DNA of 64,000 nucleotides from Robertmurraya korlensis NBRC 107688 (GTDB taxonomy: Bacteria; Bacillota; Bacilli; Bacillales; Cytobacillaceae): NCBI RefSeq assembly GCF_001591645.1, contig NZ_BCVH01000006.1, forward strand, positions 62,001 to 126,000, in the 5' to 3' direction. The position numbers and the translations under genes are program-made. The notes beneath the pieces were generated by a model, which ran no database searches, had not been told where the DNA came from, and saw only the letters and a program-made list of their open reading frames with translations. Positions 41,670 to 50,914 of the stretch are shown piece by piece (position 1 is the first letter of the stretch; each line of letters opens with the position of its first letter).

Positions 41670-42755
41670 ATGGAACAGACAACTATTGAAAAAGAACAAA
41701 CATCAGTAAAGAAACCATCCATTTACTCTGTAGAATTACATGATTTAAAAGCATGGTTAGTAGAGCAAAACGAAAAGGCGTTTCGTGCCGAGCAAATTTT
41801 TGATTGGTTATATAAAAAGAGAGTGACTTCTTTTGAGGACATGTCCAATCTTTCAAAAACTTTACGGGAATCACTAGAAAACCATTTCACACTAACTACG
41901 CTAAATACACTTATTCAACAGCAATCATCAGACGGTACAATTAAGTTTTTATTTGAGTTACATGATGGATACTCGATTGAAACGGTCCTCATGAGACATG
42001 AGTATGGAAATTCAGTGTGTGTAACGACTCAAGTCGGTTGCCGTATCGGTTGTACCTTCTGTGCATCAACATTGGGTGGACTAAAGCGAAATCTAGAAGC
42101 AGGGGAAATTGTTGCTCAAGTAGTAAAGGTACAGCAAGCTTTGGATGAAACAGATGAAAGAGTAAGCTCCGTCGTTATTATGGGAATTGGAGAGCCTTTT
42201 GATAATTACAATGATATGCTCTCATTTTTAAAAATTATTAACCATGATAAGGGACTGAATATTGGGGCAAGACATATTACCGTATCGACTAGTGGGATTA
42301 TCCCGAAAATCTATCAGTTTGCAGATGAAAACATGCAAATTAATTTTGCGATTTCTCTTCATGCACCAAATACGGAGATCCGAAGTCGTTTAATGCCGAT
42401 CAATCGTGCGTATAAGCTTCCTGATTTAATGGATGCCGTACGTTATTATATTGAGAAGACAGGCAGACGAATAAGCTTTGAGTATGGGCTATTTGGTGGA
42501 GTGAATGACCAGGTTGAACATGCGGAAGAGCTAGCAAAGCTAATTAAGGGAATTAAATGTCACGTAAACTTAATTCCGGTAAACTATGTACCAGAAAGGG
42601 ATTATGTTCGCACACCTAAAGATCAAATTTTTGCTTTTGAAAAAACGTTAAAAAATCATGGAGTAAATGTAACAATTCGTAGAGAGCACGGTCATGATAT
42701 TGATGCAGCATGTGGACAACTTCGTGCAAAGGAACGAAAAGAAGAGACGAGGTGA
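41670..42755 (+). CDS. rlmN: 23S rRNA (adenine-2503-C2) methyltransferase RlmN, radical SAM
   Basis: A 361-residue radical SAM enzyme that methylates A2503 of 23S rRNA and A37 of some tRNAs. The iron-sulfur motif is C124-RIG-C128-TF-C131. The second catalytic cysteine is Cys348 in [11 protein letters not shown]. RlmN rather than Cfr is indicated by its position in this core cluster; the two are related and only enzymology would fully separate them. ATG 41670 follows the rsmB stop by four bases. Confidence 0.95.
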   Translation: MEQTTIEKEQTSVKKPSIYSVELHDLKAWLVEQNEKAFRAEQIFDWLYKKRVTSFEDMSNLSKTLRESLENHFTLTTLNTLIQQQSSDGTIKFLFELHDGYSIETVLMRHEYGNSVCVTTQVGCRIGCTFCASTLGGLKRNLEAGEIVAQVVKVQQALDETDERVSSVVIMGIGEPFDNYNDMLSFLKIINHDKGLNIGARHITVSTSGIIPKIYQFADENMQINFAISLHAPNTEIRSRLMPINRAYKLPDLMDAVRYYIEKTGRRISFEYGLFGGVNDQVEHAEELAKLIKGIKCHVNLIPVNYVPERDYVRTPKDQIFAFEKTLKNHGVNVTIRREHGHDIDAACGQLRAKERKEETR

Positions 42756-42761
42756 CAATAG

Positions 42762-43523
42762 GTGAAAGCGGTATTTAAAACGGACCGGGGACGGATTCGC
42801 CAGCATAATGAAGACAGTGGCGGAATCTTTATCAACCGTGATGGACAGTATTTATGTGTGGTTGCGGATGGAATGGGTGGACATCGAGCAGGAGATGTCG
42901 CCAGTTCCATGGCAATTCAGCATTTAGAAGAAATGTGGAAGGAATCCAGTGGAATTGAGACTGCCTCACACGCAGAGGATTGGTTAAAGCAAAGTATTCC
43001 TCATATCAATCAATTAGTATTCCAGCATTCGCAGGAACATGCTGAGTGTGAAGGGATGGGGACAACGGTTGTTGCTGCCATTGTTACTCCATTATTTTCA
43101 ACCGTACTGAATATTGGGGATAGTCGCTGTTATATATTAAATGACTCAGGTTATCAGCAATTAACAGAAGACCATACACTTGTAAATGAGCTTGTTAGAA
43201 CTGGACAAATTTCAAGAGAGGATGCAGAACATCATCCTCGTAAAAATGTTATTTTACGAGCTCTTGGAACGGAGCAAGAAGTAAAAATGGACATTCGGAC
43301 CATCATGTTTGAAGAAGGAGATGTCCTCCTTTTATGCTCGGATGGTCTTTCGAATAAAGTTTCAACGGATGAAATGGTAGGCATATTAAAAAATGATGAA
43401 AAATTAGAGGAAAAGGCAACCACTCTCATCAACCTTGCGAATGAGCATGGTGGTGAGGACAATATTACCTTAGTCATTTTACAATTTGACGTTGGCAATG
43501 ATTGGGGTGGGGATGCATGCTAA
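42762..43523 (+). CDS. prpC: PP2C-type protein Ser/Thr phosphatase PrpC
   Basis: A 253-residue metal-dependent phosphatase that reverses PrkC phosphorylation. The PP2C motifs are DRGRIRQHNEDSGGIF, VVADGMGGHRAGDVAS, EGMGTTVVAAIV, LNIGDSRCYI, CSDGLSNKVS and GGEDNITLVI, containing the metal-binding aspartates. The start is GTG 42762, with GAGGTGAC overlapping the rlmN stop. The end overlaps prkC by seven bases, typical for this kinase-phosphatase pair. Confidence 0.96.
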   Translation: MKAVFKTDRGRIRQHNEDSGGIFINRDGQYLCVVADGMGGHRAGDVASSMAIQHLEEMWKESSGIETASHAEDWLKQSIPHINQLVFQHSQEHAECEGMGTTVVAAIVTPLFSTVLNIGDSRCYILNDSGYQQLTEDHTLVNELVRTGQISREDAEHHPRKNVILRALGTEQEVKMDIRTIMFEEGDVLLLCSDGLSNKVSTDEMVGILKNDEKLEEKATTLINLANEHGGEDNITLVILQFDVGNDWGGDAC

Positions 43524-45484
43524 TCGGGAAGCGTTTAAGCGGTCGCTACAAAGTGCTTGAGATGATTGGCGGTGGTGGTATGGCCAATGTTTATCTAGCG
43601 CATGATATGATCTTAGATCGAGACGTGGCTGTTAAGGTACTAAGACTTGATTTTTCGAATGACGACGAATTTATTCGCCGCTTCCACCGAGAAGCACAAT
43701 CAGCTACTAGCTTGGCTCATCCGAATATTGTTAGTATATACGATGTTGGTGAAGAAGATTCTATCTATTATATTGTTATGGAGTATGTGGAGGGGCAAAC
43801 TCTCAAACAATACATACAGCAACAGCTTTCTTTACATGTAGCTGATGCCATTAATATCATGAAGCAGTTAACCTCAGCTATTTCGCATGCTCATCAAAAT
43901 CACATTGTTCATAGAGATATTAAACCACATAATATTTTAATTGATCGTGAAGGGAATGTGAAAATTACTGATTTTGGTATAGCGATGGCAATGAGTGCGA
44001 CAAGTATAACACAAACAAATTCTGTACTAGGTTCTGTTCATTATTTATCTCCTGAACAGGCAAGAGGGGGAATGGCAAACCGTAAATCGGATATCTATTC
44101 TCTTGGGATTGTCATGTTTGAGTTGTTAACAGGTAGGCTGCCATTCTCAGGCGAGTCGGCCGTCTCTATAGCATTAAAACACTTACAATCGGAGACCCCT
44201 TCTTTGAGAAGATGGAATCCAAAAATTCCACAAAGTGTGGAAAATATTGTCTTGAAAGCGACCGCTAAGGATCCTTTTCATCGGTATGATAGCGTAGAAG
44301 ACATGGAGATGGATTTGGTAACAGCCCTTGATCCAGATCGAATCGATGAACCAAAGTTCACTCTTCCGATCGATGATGATGCTACAAAGGCCATTCCAGT
44401 CATTACTGCGGATCAGTATCAAACGTTGGATGAGACACTCGTACATAGTAAGGAGCATCCTGTTCTTCAGCAGACACCTGATAAAGGTGATGATAAAAAG
44501 AAGAAGAAAAAGAAGAGAAAATGGCCCATTGTGCTCGTATCAATTTTTCTCACATTGGTTATTCTTGCAGTCTTAACTGTAACCGTATTGCCTTCTTTAT
44601 TAGGACCAAAAGACGTGCTTGTTCCTGATGTTTCTGGAAAAGAGCTAGATGAAGCAATGGAAATCCTACAGGAGCAAGGGTTGAAAATTGGTGACACGAT
44701 TGAGGTTACAGATGAAGAAATAGAGGAAGGACTCATTATAAAAACAAACCCTAAGGAAGGGAAAACGGTTAAAGAAGGGCAGGAAGTGGATCTTTATTTA
44801 AGTATAGGTAAAGAGAAATGGACATTGCTAGACTATACCGGGCGCCAATATGATGATGTCATTGATCTATTAAATGCAAGGGGCTTTAAAGACATTACCA
44901 AAACCGAGGTTTACGATGACACGGCTCCTGTGGGCCAAATCATCTCTCAAAGTCCATCGAGCGGGGAAGAAATTATTCCAGCAGATACGGAACTAGAATT
45001 TACCGTTAGTAAGGGGCCCCAGTTAATAAAGCTCAAGGATCTCTCGGGGTATAATGAAAAAGGAATCCAAGAGTATTCACATTCCTCTGGTTTGTTTGTT
45101 GAGATCGCAAGTGAGGGTGAATTTAGTGATACGGTTGCGGAAGGGACAGTTATGTCGCAAAAGCCTGCTGCAGGCACAGATTTACAAAAAGGATCGAAAG
45201 TGACCGTAGTTCTTTCTAAAGGGAAAAAACCGACTCCTAAGGAAGTTCAAAGGGAAATTACCATTCCTTATCAGCCGTTAGTAGAAGGAAATCCACAAGT
45301 TGTCCAAATCTATATCGAGGATATGGATCATAATATCACAGAACCGGTAGAAACCTTTGAAATTACAAAAACAGAAACTAAAACCATTAAGTTAATTATC
45401 GCTCCTGGTGAGCAAGCCATTTACAAAGTTCAAAGGGACGATGAAGTTATCGATCAAGAAACAGTTCCATACCCTTCAAACTAA
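43517..45484 (+). CDS. prkC: Membrane Ser/Thr protein kinase PrkC with PASTA repeats
   Basis: A 655-residue Hanks-type kinase that senses muropeptides and signals spore germination and growth state. The kinase domain covers about residues 10-275: IGGGGMANVYLAHD, Lys40, catalytic HRDIKPHN (132-139) and DFGIAMAMSATSITQTNSVLGS in the activation loop. A lysine-rich juxtamembrane stretch precedes one membrane helix (about 335-360). Three extracellular PASTA repeats follow (about 365-585), then a C-terminal Ig-like segment. ATG 43517 begins the conserved MLIGKRLSGRYK; in-frame GTG codons upstream are rejected. Confidence 0.96.
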   Translation: MLIGKRLSGRYKVLEMIGGGGMANVYLAHDMILDRDVAVKVLRLDFSNDDEFIRRFHREAQSATSLAHPNIVSIYDVGEEDSIYYIVMEYVEGQTLKQYIQQQLSLHVADAINIMKQLTSAISHAHQNHIVHRDIKPHNILIDREGNVKITDFGIAMAMSATSITQTNSVLGSVHYLSPEQARGGMANRKSDIYSLGIVMFELLTGRLPFSGESAVSIALKHLQSETPSLRRWNPKIPQSVENIVLKATAKDPFHRYDSVEDMEMDLVTALDPDRIDEPKFTLPIDDDATKAIPVITADQYQTLDETLVHSKEHPVLQQTPDKGDDKKKKKKKRKWPIVLVSIFLTLVILAVLTVTVLPSLLGPKDVLVPDVSGKELDEAMEILQEQGLKIGDTIEVTDEEIEEGLIIKTNPKEGKTVKEGQEVDLYLSIGKEKWTLLDYTGRQYDDVIDLLNARGFKDITKTEVYDDTAPVGQIISQSPSSGEEIIPADTELEFTVSKGPQLIKLKDLSGYNEKGIQEYSHSSGLFVEIASEGEFSDTVAEGTVMSQKPAAGTDLQKGSKVTVVLSKGKKPTPKEVQREITIPYQPLVEGNPQVVQIYIEDMDHNITEPVETFEITKTETKTIKLIIAPGEQAIYKVQRDDEVIDQETVPYPSN

Positions 45485-45530
45485 TGGAGATAGGAACTAG
45501 TCGTTCACATTCTGTTAAAGGAGTGTATAT

Positions 45531-46412
45531 ATGCCAGAAGGCAAAATTATTAAAGCGTTAAGTGGGTTCTATTATGTTCTTTCAGATGATGATCAAGTGA
45601 TTCAGTGCCGAGGAAGAGGGGTATTTCGCTTAAATAAAGTGACCCCTCTTGTAGGTGATGAAGTTGTTTTTCAGGCTGAAAATGAATCTGAGGGATATAT
45701 TTTAGAGGTAAAGGATCGAAAGAACGAGCTGGTAAGACCACCTATTTCTAATGTTGATCAGGCGATATTAGTGTTTTCTGCTGTTGAGCCTGATTTTAGT
45801 ACCTCTTTGCTCGACCGGTTTCTTGTTTTAGTTGAATTTAATCGAATCAAGCCTATTATTTGTGTAACGAAAATGGATTTAACAAGTGATGATAGAAAAA
45901 AGATCGAAATGTATCGTGATCAATATATGAAGGCTGGTTATGAAGTCATATTAACTTCGTCAGAAACGGAGGACGGGCTAGAGCAGCTGCTTCCGCATTT
46001 AAAAGGAGTCATATCCGTGTTTGCTGGTCAGTCAGGTGTTGGAAAGTCATCGCTTTTAAATGCGATTCGACCTGATCTAGAATTAAAGACAAACGATATA
46101 TCCTCCCATTTAGGTCGAGGGAAGCATACAACGAGACATGTGGAATTAATAAAGGTTGGGGAAGGGTTAGTTGCAGATACTCCTGGTTTTAGTTCACTGG
46201 AATTCACTGACATTGAGGTGGAGGACTTAAACTATTGTTTCCCTGATATTGAAAAGTTAAGTGAAGACTGTAAGTTTCGTGGATGTATTCACTTAAAGGA
46301 ACCTAAATGTGCGGTAAAGGAAGCGGTGAATAACGGAGAGCTTCCTGTATATCGATATGAGCATTATGAGCTTTTTGTTCAAGAAATCAAAGAGAGAAAG
46401 CCGAGGTATTAA
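45531..46412 (+). CDS. rsgA: Ribosome small subunit-dependent GTPase RsgA (CpgA)
   Basis: A 293-residue circularly permuted GTPase that assists 30S maturation. The N-terminal OB fold precedes the G motifs in permuted order: G4 TKMD (113-116), G1 GQSGVGKS (166-173) and G3 DTPGFSS. The C-terminal zinc knuckle is [14 protein letters not shown]. It is a known substrate of PrkC in B. subtilis, matching its place beside prkC. ATG 45531 follows AAAGGAGTG. Confidence 0.96.
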   Translation: MPEGKIIKALSGFYYVLSDDDQVIQCRGRGVFRLNKVTPLVGDEVVFQAENESEGYILEVKDRKNELVRPPISNVDQAILVFSAVEPDFSTSLLDRFLVLVEFNRIKPIICVTKMDLTSDDRKKIEMYRDQYMKAGYEVILTSSETEDGLEQLLPHLKGVISVFAGQSGVGKSSLLNAIRPDLELKTNDISSHLGRGKHTTRHVELIKVGEGLVADTPGFSSLEFTDIEVEDLNYCFPDIEKLSEDCKFRGCIHLKEPKCAVKEAVNNGELPVYRYEHYELFVQEIKERKPRY

Positions 46413-46414
46413 CT

Positions 46415-47059
46415 ATGGTGAAAATTGCACCTTCCATACTATCCGCTGATTTTTCAAAATTGGGAGAAGATATTAAAGATGTAGAACGTGGAGGAGCCGA
46501 CTATATCCATGTCGATGTCATGGACGGACATTTTGTTCCGAACATAACAATTGGCCCTTTGGTCGTAGAAGCGATTCGTCCAATCACCAAGCTACCGCTT
46601 GATGTTCATTTAATGATCGAAAATCCTGATCAATATATTGAGGCGTTTGCAAATGCAGGGGCAGATTATATTACGGTTCATGTAGAAGCATGTAAGCATC
46701 TCCATCGGACTGTGCACTACATTAAATCCTTTGGAGTAAAGGCAGGAGTCGTCCTTAATCCTGCAACACCTGTTCAAACAATTGAGCATGTGATTGATGA
46801 TATTGATATGGTACTATTAATGACTGTAAATCCTGGCTTTGGAGGTCAGAAATTTATTGAAGGAGTCCTTCCAAAGATTAGACAGGTAAAAGACCTTGTA
46901 GATAAAAAAGGGCTATCCGTTGAAATCGAAGTGGATGGTGGAGTGAACGAGGAAACGGCAAGAAAGTGTGTTGAAGCAGGGGCGACTGTTCTTGTGGCTG
47001 GTTCGGCTATCTACAACGAAAAGGATAGAAAAAAAGCGATAGAAAAAATTAGAGGGTAA
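46415..47059 (+). CDS. rpe: Ribulose-5-phosphate 3-epimerase
   Basis: A 214-residue TIM-barrel enzyme of the pentose phosphate pathway that interconverts ribulose 5-phosphate and xylulose 5-phosphate. Motifs are [31 protein letters not shown] with the metal-binding His-Asp, [23 protein letters not shown] and [14 protein letters not shown] 46415 follows CCGAGGT with two bases between the rsgA stop and this start. Confidence 0.96.
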   Translation: MVKIAPSILSADFSKLGEDIKDVERGGADYIHVDVMDGHFVPNITIGPLVVEAIRPITKLPLDVHLMIENPDQYIEAFANAGADYITVHVEACKHLHRTVHYIKSFGVKAGVVLNPATPVQTIEHVIDDIDMVLLMTVNPGFGGQKFIEGVLPKIRQVKDLVDKKGLSVEIEVDGGVNEETARKCVEAGATVLVAGSAIYNEKDRKKAIEKIRG

Positions 47060-47065
47060 ATAAAA

Positions 47066-47097
47066 GAAAGGCTAGCTTTTTAAAAGCTAGCCTTTCC
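47066..47097 (+). terminator. Hairpin between rpe and thiN
   Basis: AAAGGCTAGCTTTT and AAAAGCTAGCCTTT form a near-perfect long stem. The tail is TCCTTG rather than a T-run, so termination is probably partial and thiN may be read through. Confidence 0.6.
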
Positions 47098-47120
47098 TTG
47101 ATTAGTAGGAGGTTCTTAGA

Positions 47121-47759
47121 ATGGAGATCAATATTTTAGCTGGTGGTCCATTAAACCATATCCCTTCTCTTCACGAATACAGTGGGGAGTGGATTGGTGT
47201 CGATCGTGGAGTTCTTACATTAATAAAAGAAGGAATATTTGTTGATAAAGCTTTTGGTGATTTTGATTCTGTGAAAAGAGAAGAGCTTGCGTTAATCAAA
47301 AAACAGGTAGGAGAATTACATACATTTTCACCAGAAAAAGATGAAACCGATATGGAACTTGCGATAACTTGGGCGATCAAACAATCCCCCGAAAAAATAC
47401 GAATTTTTGGTGCTACTGGTGGAAGGTTGGATCATTTCTTTGCAAATGTACAGCTACTTTTTTCACCGGTGCTATTACATGAAGGGATTCCTATTGAAAT
47501 CATCGATTGCCAAAACATGATTTCATTAATCCAAGCAGGTACACATAAAATAGAAGCAAATAATAAGTACACATATATTTCTTTTATTCCTTTCCATGGC
47601 GAGGTAGAGGGCTTAACCCTTGTTGGTTTTAAATATCCATTAAATGAGCGTCATATTCCGATCCATTCCACTCTATGTATTAGTAATGAACTAATTTCTG
47701 ATATTGGTACTATATCTTTTTCGAAAGGCATATTAATGGTGATAAGGAGTCGCGATTAA
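47121..47759 (+). CDS. thiN: Thiamine pyrophosphokinase
   Basis: A 212-residue enzyme that makes thiamine diphosphate directly from thiamine and ATP. The N-terminal catalytic domain carries GVDRGVLTLI, GDFDSVKREE and FSPEKDETDMELAITWA. GATGGRLDHFFANVQLL is the family signature near residue 98. A C-terminal thiamine-binding beta domain follows. ATG 47121 follows TAGGAGGT. Confidence 0.94.
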   Translation: MEINILAGGPLNHIPSLHEYSGEWIGVDRGVLTLIKEGIFVDKAFGDFDSVKREELALIKKQVGELHTFSPEKDETDMELAITWAIKQSPEKIRIFGATGGRLDHFFANVQLLFSPVLLHEGIPIEIIDCQNMISLIQAGTHKIEANNKYTYISFIPFHGEVEGLTLVGFKYPLNERHIPIHSTLCISNELISDIGTISFSKGILMVIRSRD

Positions 47760-47766
47760 AACTTCC

Positions 47767-47794
47767 TTATATTGAGTACTTATTTTTATATTTT
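47767..47794 (+). promoter_or_regulatory. Weak candidate sigma-E promoter of spoVM
   Basis: TTATATT (47767-47773) and TATATTTT (47787-47794) resemble the sigma-E elements KMATATT and CATACAHT at 13-bp spacing; the -10 matches at only five of eight positions. spoVM is under sigma-E control in B. subtilis. Confidence 0.25.
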
Positions 47795-47853
47795 GAATAG
47801 GATAATGAGAGTTCTTAAACTTGTTCATGCGTGAGATGGTGAGGAGGGACATA

Positions 47854-47934
47854 ATGAGATTTTACACGATTAAATTGCCGAAAATTTTAGGCGGCATTGT
47901 CCGCGCGATGTTGGGTACGTTCAAAAAGGGCTAG
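47854..47934 (+). CDS. spoVM: Stage V sporulation protein M (26 residues)
   Basis: A 26-residue amphipathic peptide that recognises the convex forespore membrane and anchors the SpoIVA coat base. The sequence starts MRFYTIKLPKILGG and ends RAMLGTFKKG. It keeps the helix-breaking Pro9, Gly13-Gly14 and the hydrophobic face known from B. subtilis, with conservative changes (Arg2, Ile11, Thr22, Lys24, final Gly26). ATG 47854 follows GAGGAGGGAC, an excellent ribosome binding site. It lies between thiN and rpmB exactly as expected, and a terminator follows. Confidence 0.95.
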   Translation: MRFYTIKLPKILGGIVRAMLGTFKKG

Positions 47935-47989
47935 ACCAAAAGGGGAATTTGTGACACGTTTTCAAGAAAGACAACCTTAAAAATCAATC

Positions 47990-48027
47990 TACACCGATGG
48001 AAGATTTGCATCGGTGTATTTTTTTTT
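47990..48027 (+). terminator. Terminator of spoVM
   Basis: TACACCGATG (47990-47999) and CATCGGTGTA (48009-48018) form a perfect 10-bp stem, with a run of nine or more Ts. Confidence 0.9.
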
Positions 48028-48121
48028 ATAAATATTTAAAAGTCTATTTCTAAAGTTTAATGGGAAGGCTAATTTTAAAAGGAAAATGAAAAAGAGCATC
48101 CAGATGGATACTCTTTACACA

Positions 48122-48310
48122 TTATACGCGTTCAACTTTACCTGATTTAAGTGCTCTTGCAGAAACCCAAACACGCTTTGGCTTTCCGTCTACAAGAATA
48201 CGTACCTTTTGAAGGTTAGCACCCCAAGTACGCTTGTTAGCGTTCATAGCATGAGAACGTGCGTTACCTGAACGAGTTCCTTTACCTGTTACAACACATT
48301 TACGTGGCAT
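48122..48310 (-). CDS. rpmB: 50S ribosomal protein L28
   Basis: A 62-residue L28 protein: [20 protein letters not shown] near the N-terminus and [15 protein letters not shown] at the end. The start is the ATG at 48308-48310 on the reverse strand, preceded by GGAGGGAAA. An in-frame start eight codons earlier is less likely. It keeps one cysteine (residue 4) and has no second CxxC pair. It is transcribed toward spoVM. Confidence 0.97.
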   Translation of the reverse strand: MPRKCVVTGKGTRSGNARSHAMNANKRTWGANLQKVRILVDGKPKRVWVSARALKSGKVERV

Positions 48311-48627
48311 ATACATTTCCCTCCTTACTATCAAAGGTGAAGCATTATTTGTTCATCTTTAAAATGCAATGTAAAATTGCTTTCAAGTTTTATTTAATGT
48401 GAAAATAGCGGATTGTCCGTTTTTCAAGCATTAAAAGATACTTTAATAATTTATCATACAAACATTAGGAATGCAACAGTTGTAACAAAAGGTTTCAAGA
48501 AAATTTCCTTGACATAGGTAAAATCTTAATGCTCTATTATAAGTGCGGGGAATATGACTTTTAAATTTGAAGTCCTTATAGTAAAATGACTGTAGTTAAG
48601 GAGCAAATTCCAAAGGGGGAAGCATTT
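48311..48627. other. Divergent intergenic region between rpmB and yloU
   Basis: These 317 bases carry the rpmB leader and both divergent promoters. On the reverse strand TTGCAT (48471-48476) and TAAATT (48448-48453) at 17-bp spacing are a candidate rpmB promoter. On the forward strand TTGACA (48509-48514) and TATTAT (48535-48540) at a long 20-bp spacing are a candidate yloU promoter. The roughly 130-base rpmB leader contains small hairpins (GCAAT with ATTGC near 48365-48382, and CGGATTGTCCG at 48408-48418). I see no gene here. Confidence 0.5.
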
Positions 48628-48990
48628 ATGTCCATTGAACTGAAAACAAATTTCGGACAAATTGATATCTCAAATGAAGTAATTGCAACAATCGCTGGAG
48701 GAGCAGCTGTTGATTGTTACGGTATAGTAGGAATGGCTTCAAAACATCAACTTAAAGATGGCCTTACGGAAATATTAAGAAGAGAGAATTTTACTCGAGG
48801 TGTCATTGTTCGTCAAGAAGATGATGAAGTACATATTGACATGTATATAATTGTTAGCTATGGTACAAAAATTTCTGAGATTGCTCACAATGTACAATCT
48901 AAAGTGAAATATACCTTAGACAAAACAGTTGGCCTTGCGGTTGACTCGGTTAATATTTACGTTCAAGGTGTTCGCGTCACGAACCCGTAA
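48628..48990 (+). CDS. yloU: Asp23/Gls24 family envelope stress protein YloU
   Basis: A 120-residue Asp23 family protein with the core GQIDISNEVIATIAGGAAVDCYGIVGMA and the C-terminal VKYTLDKTVGLAVDSVNIYVQGVRV. Staphylococcal Asp23 lies beneath the membrane and affects envelope stress. The Bacillus role is unknown; linkage to the fatty acid kinase homologue yloV is conserved. ATG 48628 follows AAAGGGGGA. The frame is open from 48586, but that part has no conserved start. Confidence 0.93.
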   Translation: MSIELKTNFGQIDISNEVIATIAGGAAVDCYGIVGMASKHQLKDGLTEILRRENFTRGVIVRQEDDEVHIDMYIIVSYGTKISEIAHNVQSKVKYTLDKTVGLAVDSVNIYVQGVRVTNP

Positions 48991-49052
48991 GTTATATGTG
49001 TTGCTCTAGGACGCTTTAGGCTTCCTTGAGCAGTACGTTCGTAGTGACGAAC
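48970..49052 (+). other. Hairpins at the yloU-yloV junction
   Basis: Three small hairpins follow one another: GTTCG-CGTCA-CGAAC (48970-48984, at the end of yloU), TGCTCTAGG with CCTTGAGCA (49002-49010 and 49024-49032), and GTTCG-TAGTGA-CGAAC (49037-49052). The first and third can also pair with each other. None has a T-run, so a transcription terminator is unlikely. Confidence 0.4.
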
Positions 49053-49073
49053 ATTAGTGAGGAGGAAAGACTT

Positions 49074-50750
49074 GTGTCAATTAAATCTTTAGATGGAAAA
49101 CGTTTCGCTGAAATGGTGCTACAAGGAGCGAATCACTTGTCCTCTAATGCAAAATATGTGGATGCACTAAACGTGTTTCCCGTTCCAGATGGTGATACTG
49201 GAACAAATATGAACTTATCGATGACTTCTGGAGCAAAGGAAGTTAAAAATAATGTTCAAGACCATCTTGGGAAGGTAGGGATTGCCCTTTCCAAAGGATT
49301 GTTGATGGGTGCACGAGGAAACTCTGGTGTTATTTTATCGCAGTTATTCAGAGGGTTTTCAAAAGCAATCGAAACGAAATCTAGCATCAATGCATTTGAA
49401 TTTGCCGCCGCTCTTGATGCGGGAGTTATTACTGCTTATAAAGCAGTTATGAAGCCTGTTGAAGGAACGATCCTAACAGTTGCTAAAGACTCTGCGAAAC
49501 ATGCTGTAGAGGTAGCAAAAAAATCAGATGATATTGTTACTATTATGGAAGAAGTGGTTGCTGAAGCGAAGGCTTCCCTAAAGCGTACACCGGATCTTCT
49601 ACCTGTTTTAAAGGAAGTAGGAGTAGTTGATAGTGGCGGACAAGGACTTGTGTTTGTCTATGAAGGCTTCTTAGCGGTACTTAAGGGAGAGAAATTGCCT
49701 GAAGGTCCTACTCTAGCATCCTCAATGGATGATCTAGTGAACGCAGAACATCACAAGAGTGTACAAAGCCACATGAACACTGAAGATATTGAGTTTGGCT
49801 ATTGTACTGAATTTATGGTGAAGCTTGATGAGAAGAAACTCCAATCAAAATCATTTAGCGAGCAAGTCTTCCGTCAGGATTTAAGTCAGCACGGTGACTC
49901 TCTATTGGTTATTTCTGATGAGCAGCTCGTAAAAGTACATATTCATGCCGAGTATCCGGGAAATGTGCTAACGTATGCACAAACCTATGGAAGCTTAGTG
50001 AATTTAAAAATTGAAAATATGCGTGAGCAGCATACGAATTTGTTGTCCGGTTCGAATGATACTCAAAGCGTACCTGCAAAGTCGAAGGAAAAGCTGGAGT
50101 ACGGGATTGTAACCGTTTCTATGGGCTCTGGGATCGCAGACTTATTTAAAAGTATTGGTGCACATGCGGTAATTGAAGGTGGACAAACGATGAATCCAAG
50201 TACGGAGGATATCGTTAAGGCAATTAAAGAAGTAAATGCAAAGAAAGTAATTATCTTGCCTAATAACAAAAACATCATCATGGCAGCTGAACAAGCGGCT
50301 GAGGTAACAGAGGAAGATGCAATTGTTATCCCTTCTAAAACTGTACCACAAGGAATGTCTGCTCTTCTTGCTTTCAACCCAGGTGCTGACCTAGAGGGTA
50401 ATAAAGAGGGGATGACAGAAGCGTTACAAAATGTAAAAACAGGCCAAATTACGTATGCAGTTCGTGATACAAGTATCGATGGTTTAGAAATTGAAAAAGA
50501 TGACTTTATGGGAATTGCGGATGGAAAGATAGTTGTGAAGGATAAAGACAAGGTAGCCTCTGCAACGAAACTCCTAGATCAGCTTCTTGATGGAGATTCA
50601 GAAATCTTGACAATCTTAAAAGGTGAAGATGCAACAGATGCGGATGTAGATGCAATTGTCCAGTTTGTTGAAGCTAATTACGGTGATGTTGAAATCGAAA
50701 TACATGATGGAAAACAACCGTTATATGCGTTCATTTTCTCAGTTGAATAA
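49074..50750 (+). CDS. yloV: DAK2-domain kinase YloV, fatty acid kinase FakA family
   Basis: A 558-residue protein with an N-terminal DhaL/DAK2 kinase domain (VFPVPDGDTGTNMNLSM with the magnesium aspartates, about residues 31-47, and KGLLMGARGNSGVILSQLFRG), a middle domain and a DegV-like C-terminal domain. In Staphylococcus the homologue FakA phosphorylates fatty acids presented by FakB. Linkage here to plsX and the fab genes 4 kb downstream agrees with that. The start is GTG 49074, after GAGGAGGAAAG; the upstream frame from 49026 overlaps a hairpin and is rejected. Confidence 0.93.
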   Translation: MSIKSLDGKRFAEMVLQGANHLSSNAKYVDALNVFPVPDGDTGTNMNLSMTSGAKEVKNNVQDHLGKVGIALSKGLLMGARGNSGVILSQLFRGFSKAIETKSSINAFEFAAALDAGVITAYKAVMKPVEGTILTVAKDSAKHAVEVAKKSDDIVTIMEEVVAEAKASLKRTPDLLPVLKEVGVVDSGGQGLVFVYEGFLAVLKGEKLPEGPTLASSMDDLVNAEHHKSVQSHMNTEDIEFGYCTEFMVKLDEKKLQSKSFSEQVFRQDLSQHGDSLLVISDEQLVKVHIHAEYPGNVLTYAQTYGSLVNLKIENMREQHTNLLSGSNDTQSVPAKSKEKLEYGIVTVSMGSGIADLFKSIGAHAVIEGGQTMNPSTEDIVKAIKEVNAKKVIILPNNKNIIMAAEQAAEVTEEDAIVIPSKTVPQGMSALLAFNPGADLEGNKEGMTEALQNVKTGQITYAVRDTSIDGLEIEKDDFMGIADGKIVVKDKDKVASATKLLDQLLDGDSEILTILKGEDATDADVDAIVQFVEANYGDVEIEIHDGKQPLYAFIFSVE

Positions 50751-50757
50751 TGTTAAT

Positions 50758-50790
50758 GGAAGCATGGCTAGAGCTGTGCTTCCTTTCATT
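50758..50790 (+). terminator. Terminator of yloU-yloV
   Basis: GGAAGCA (50758-50764) and TGCTTCC (50777-50783) pair with further GCT/AGC pairing inside, followed by TTTCATTTG. The T tail is imperfect. Confidence 0.65.
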
Positions 50791-50914
50791 TGAAAAAAAT
50801 AATTTGTAGATAGTGGAAATAGAAGAAACTACAAGCTTTTTTCATACAATAATGTATAATACAATGTGGGAAACGTTAGGTTAAAATGAGTATTCTCCAC
50901 AAGGGGGAAAAGTA

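Noticed and set aside
44495-44525. A-rich lysine tract in prkC as a frameshift or slippage site
   Set aside because: The frame is intact across it, and a lysine-rich stretch just before the membrane helix is normal for this kinase family.
50063-50551. 162-codon reverse frame in yloV
   Set aside because: It is composed of low-complexity Ser/Ile/Thr sequence typical of antisense shadow frames.
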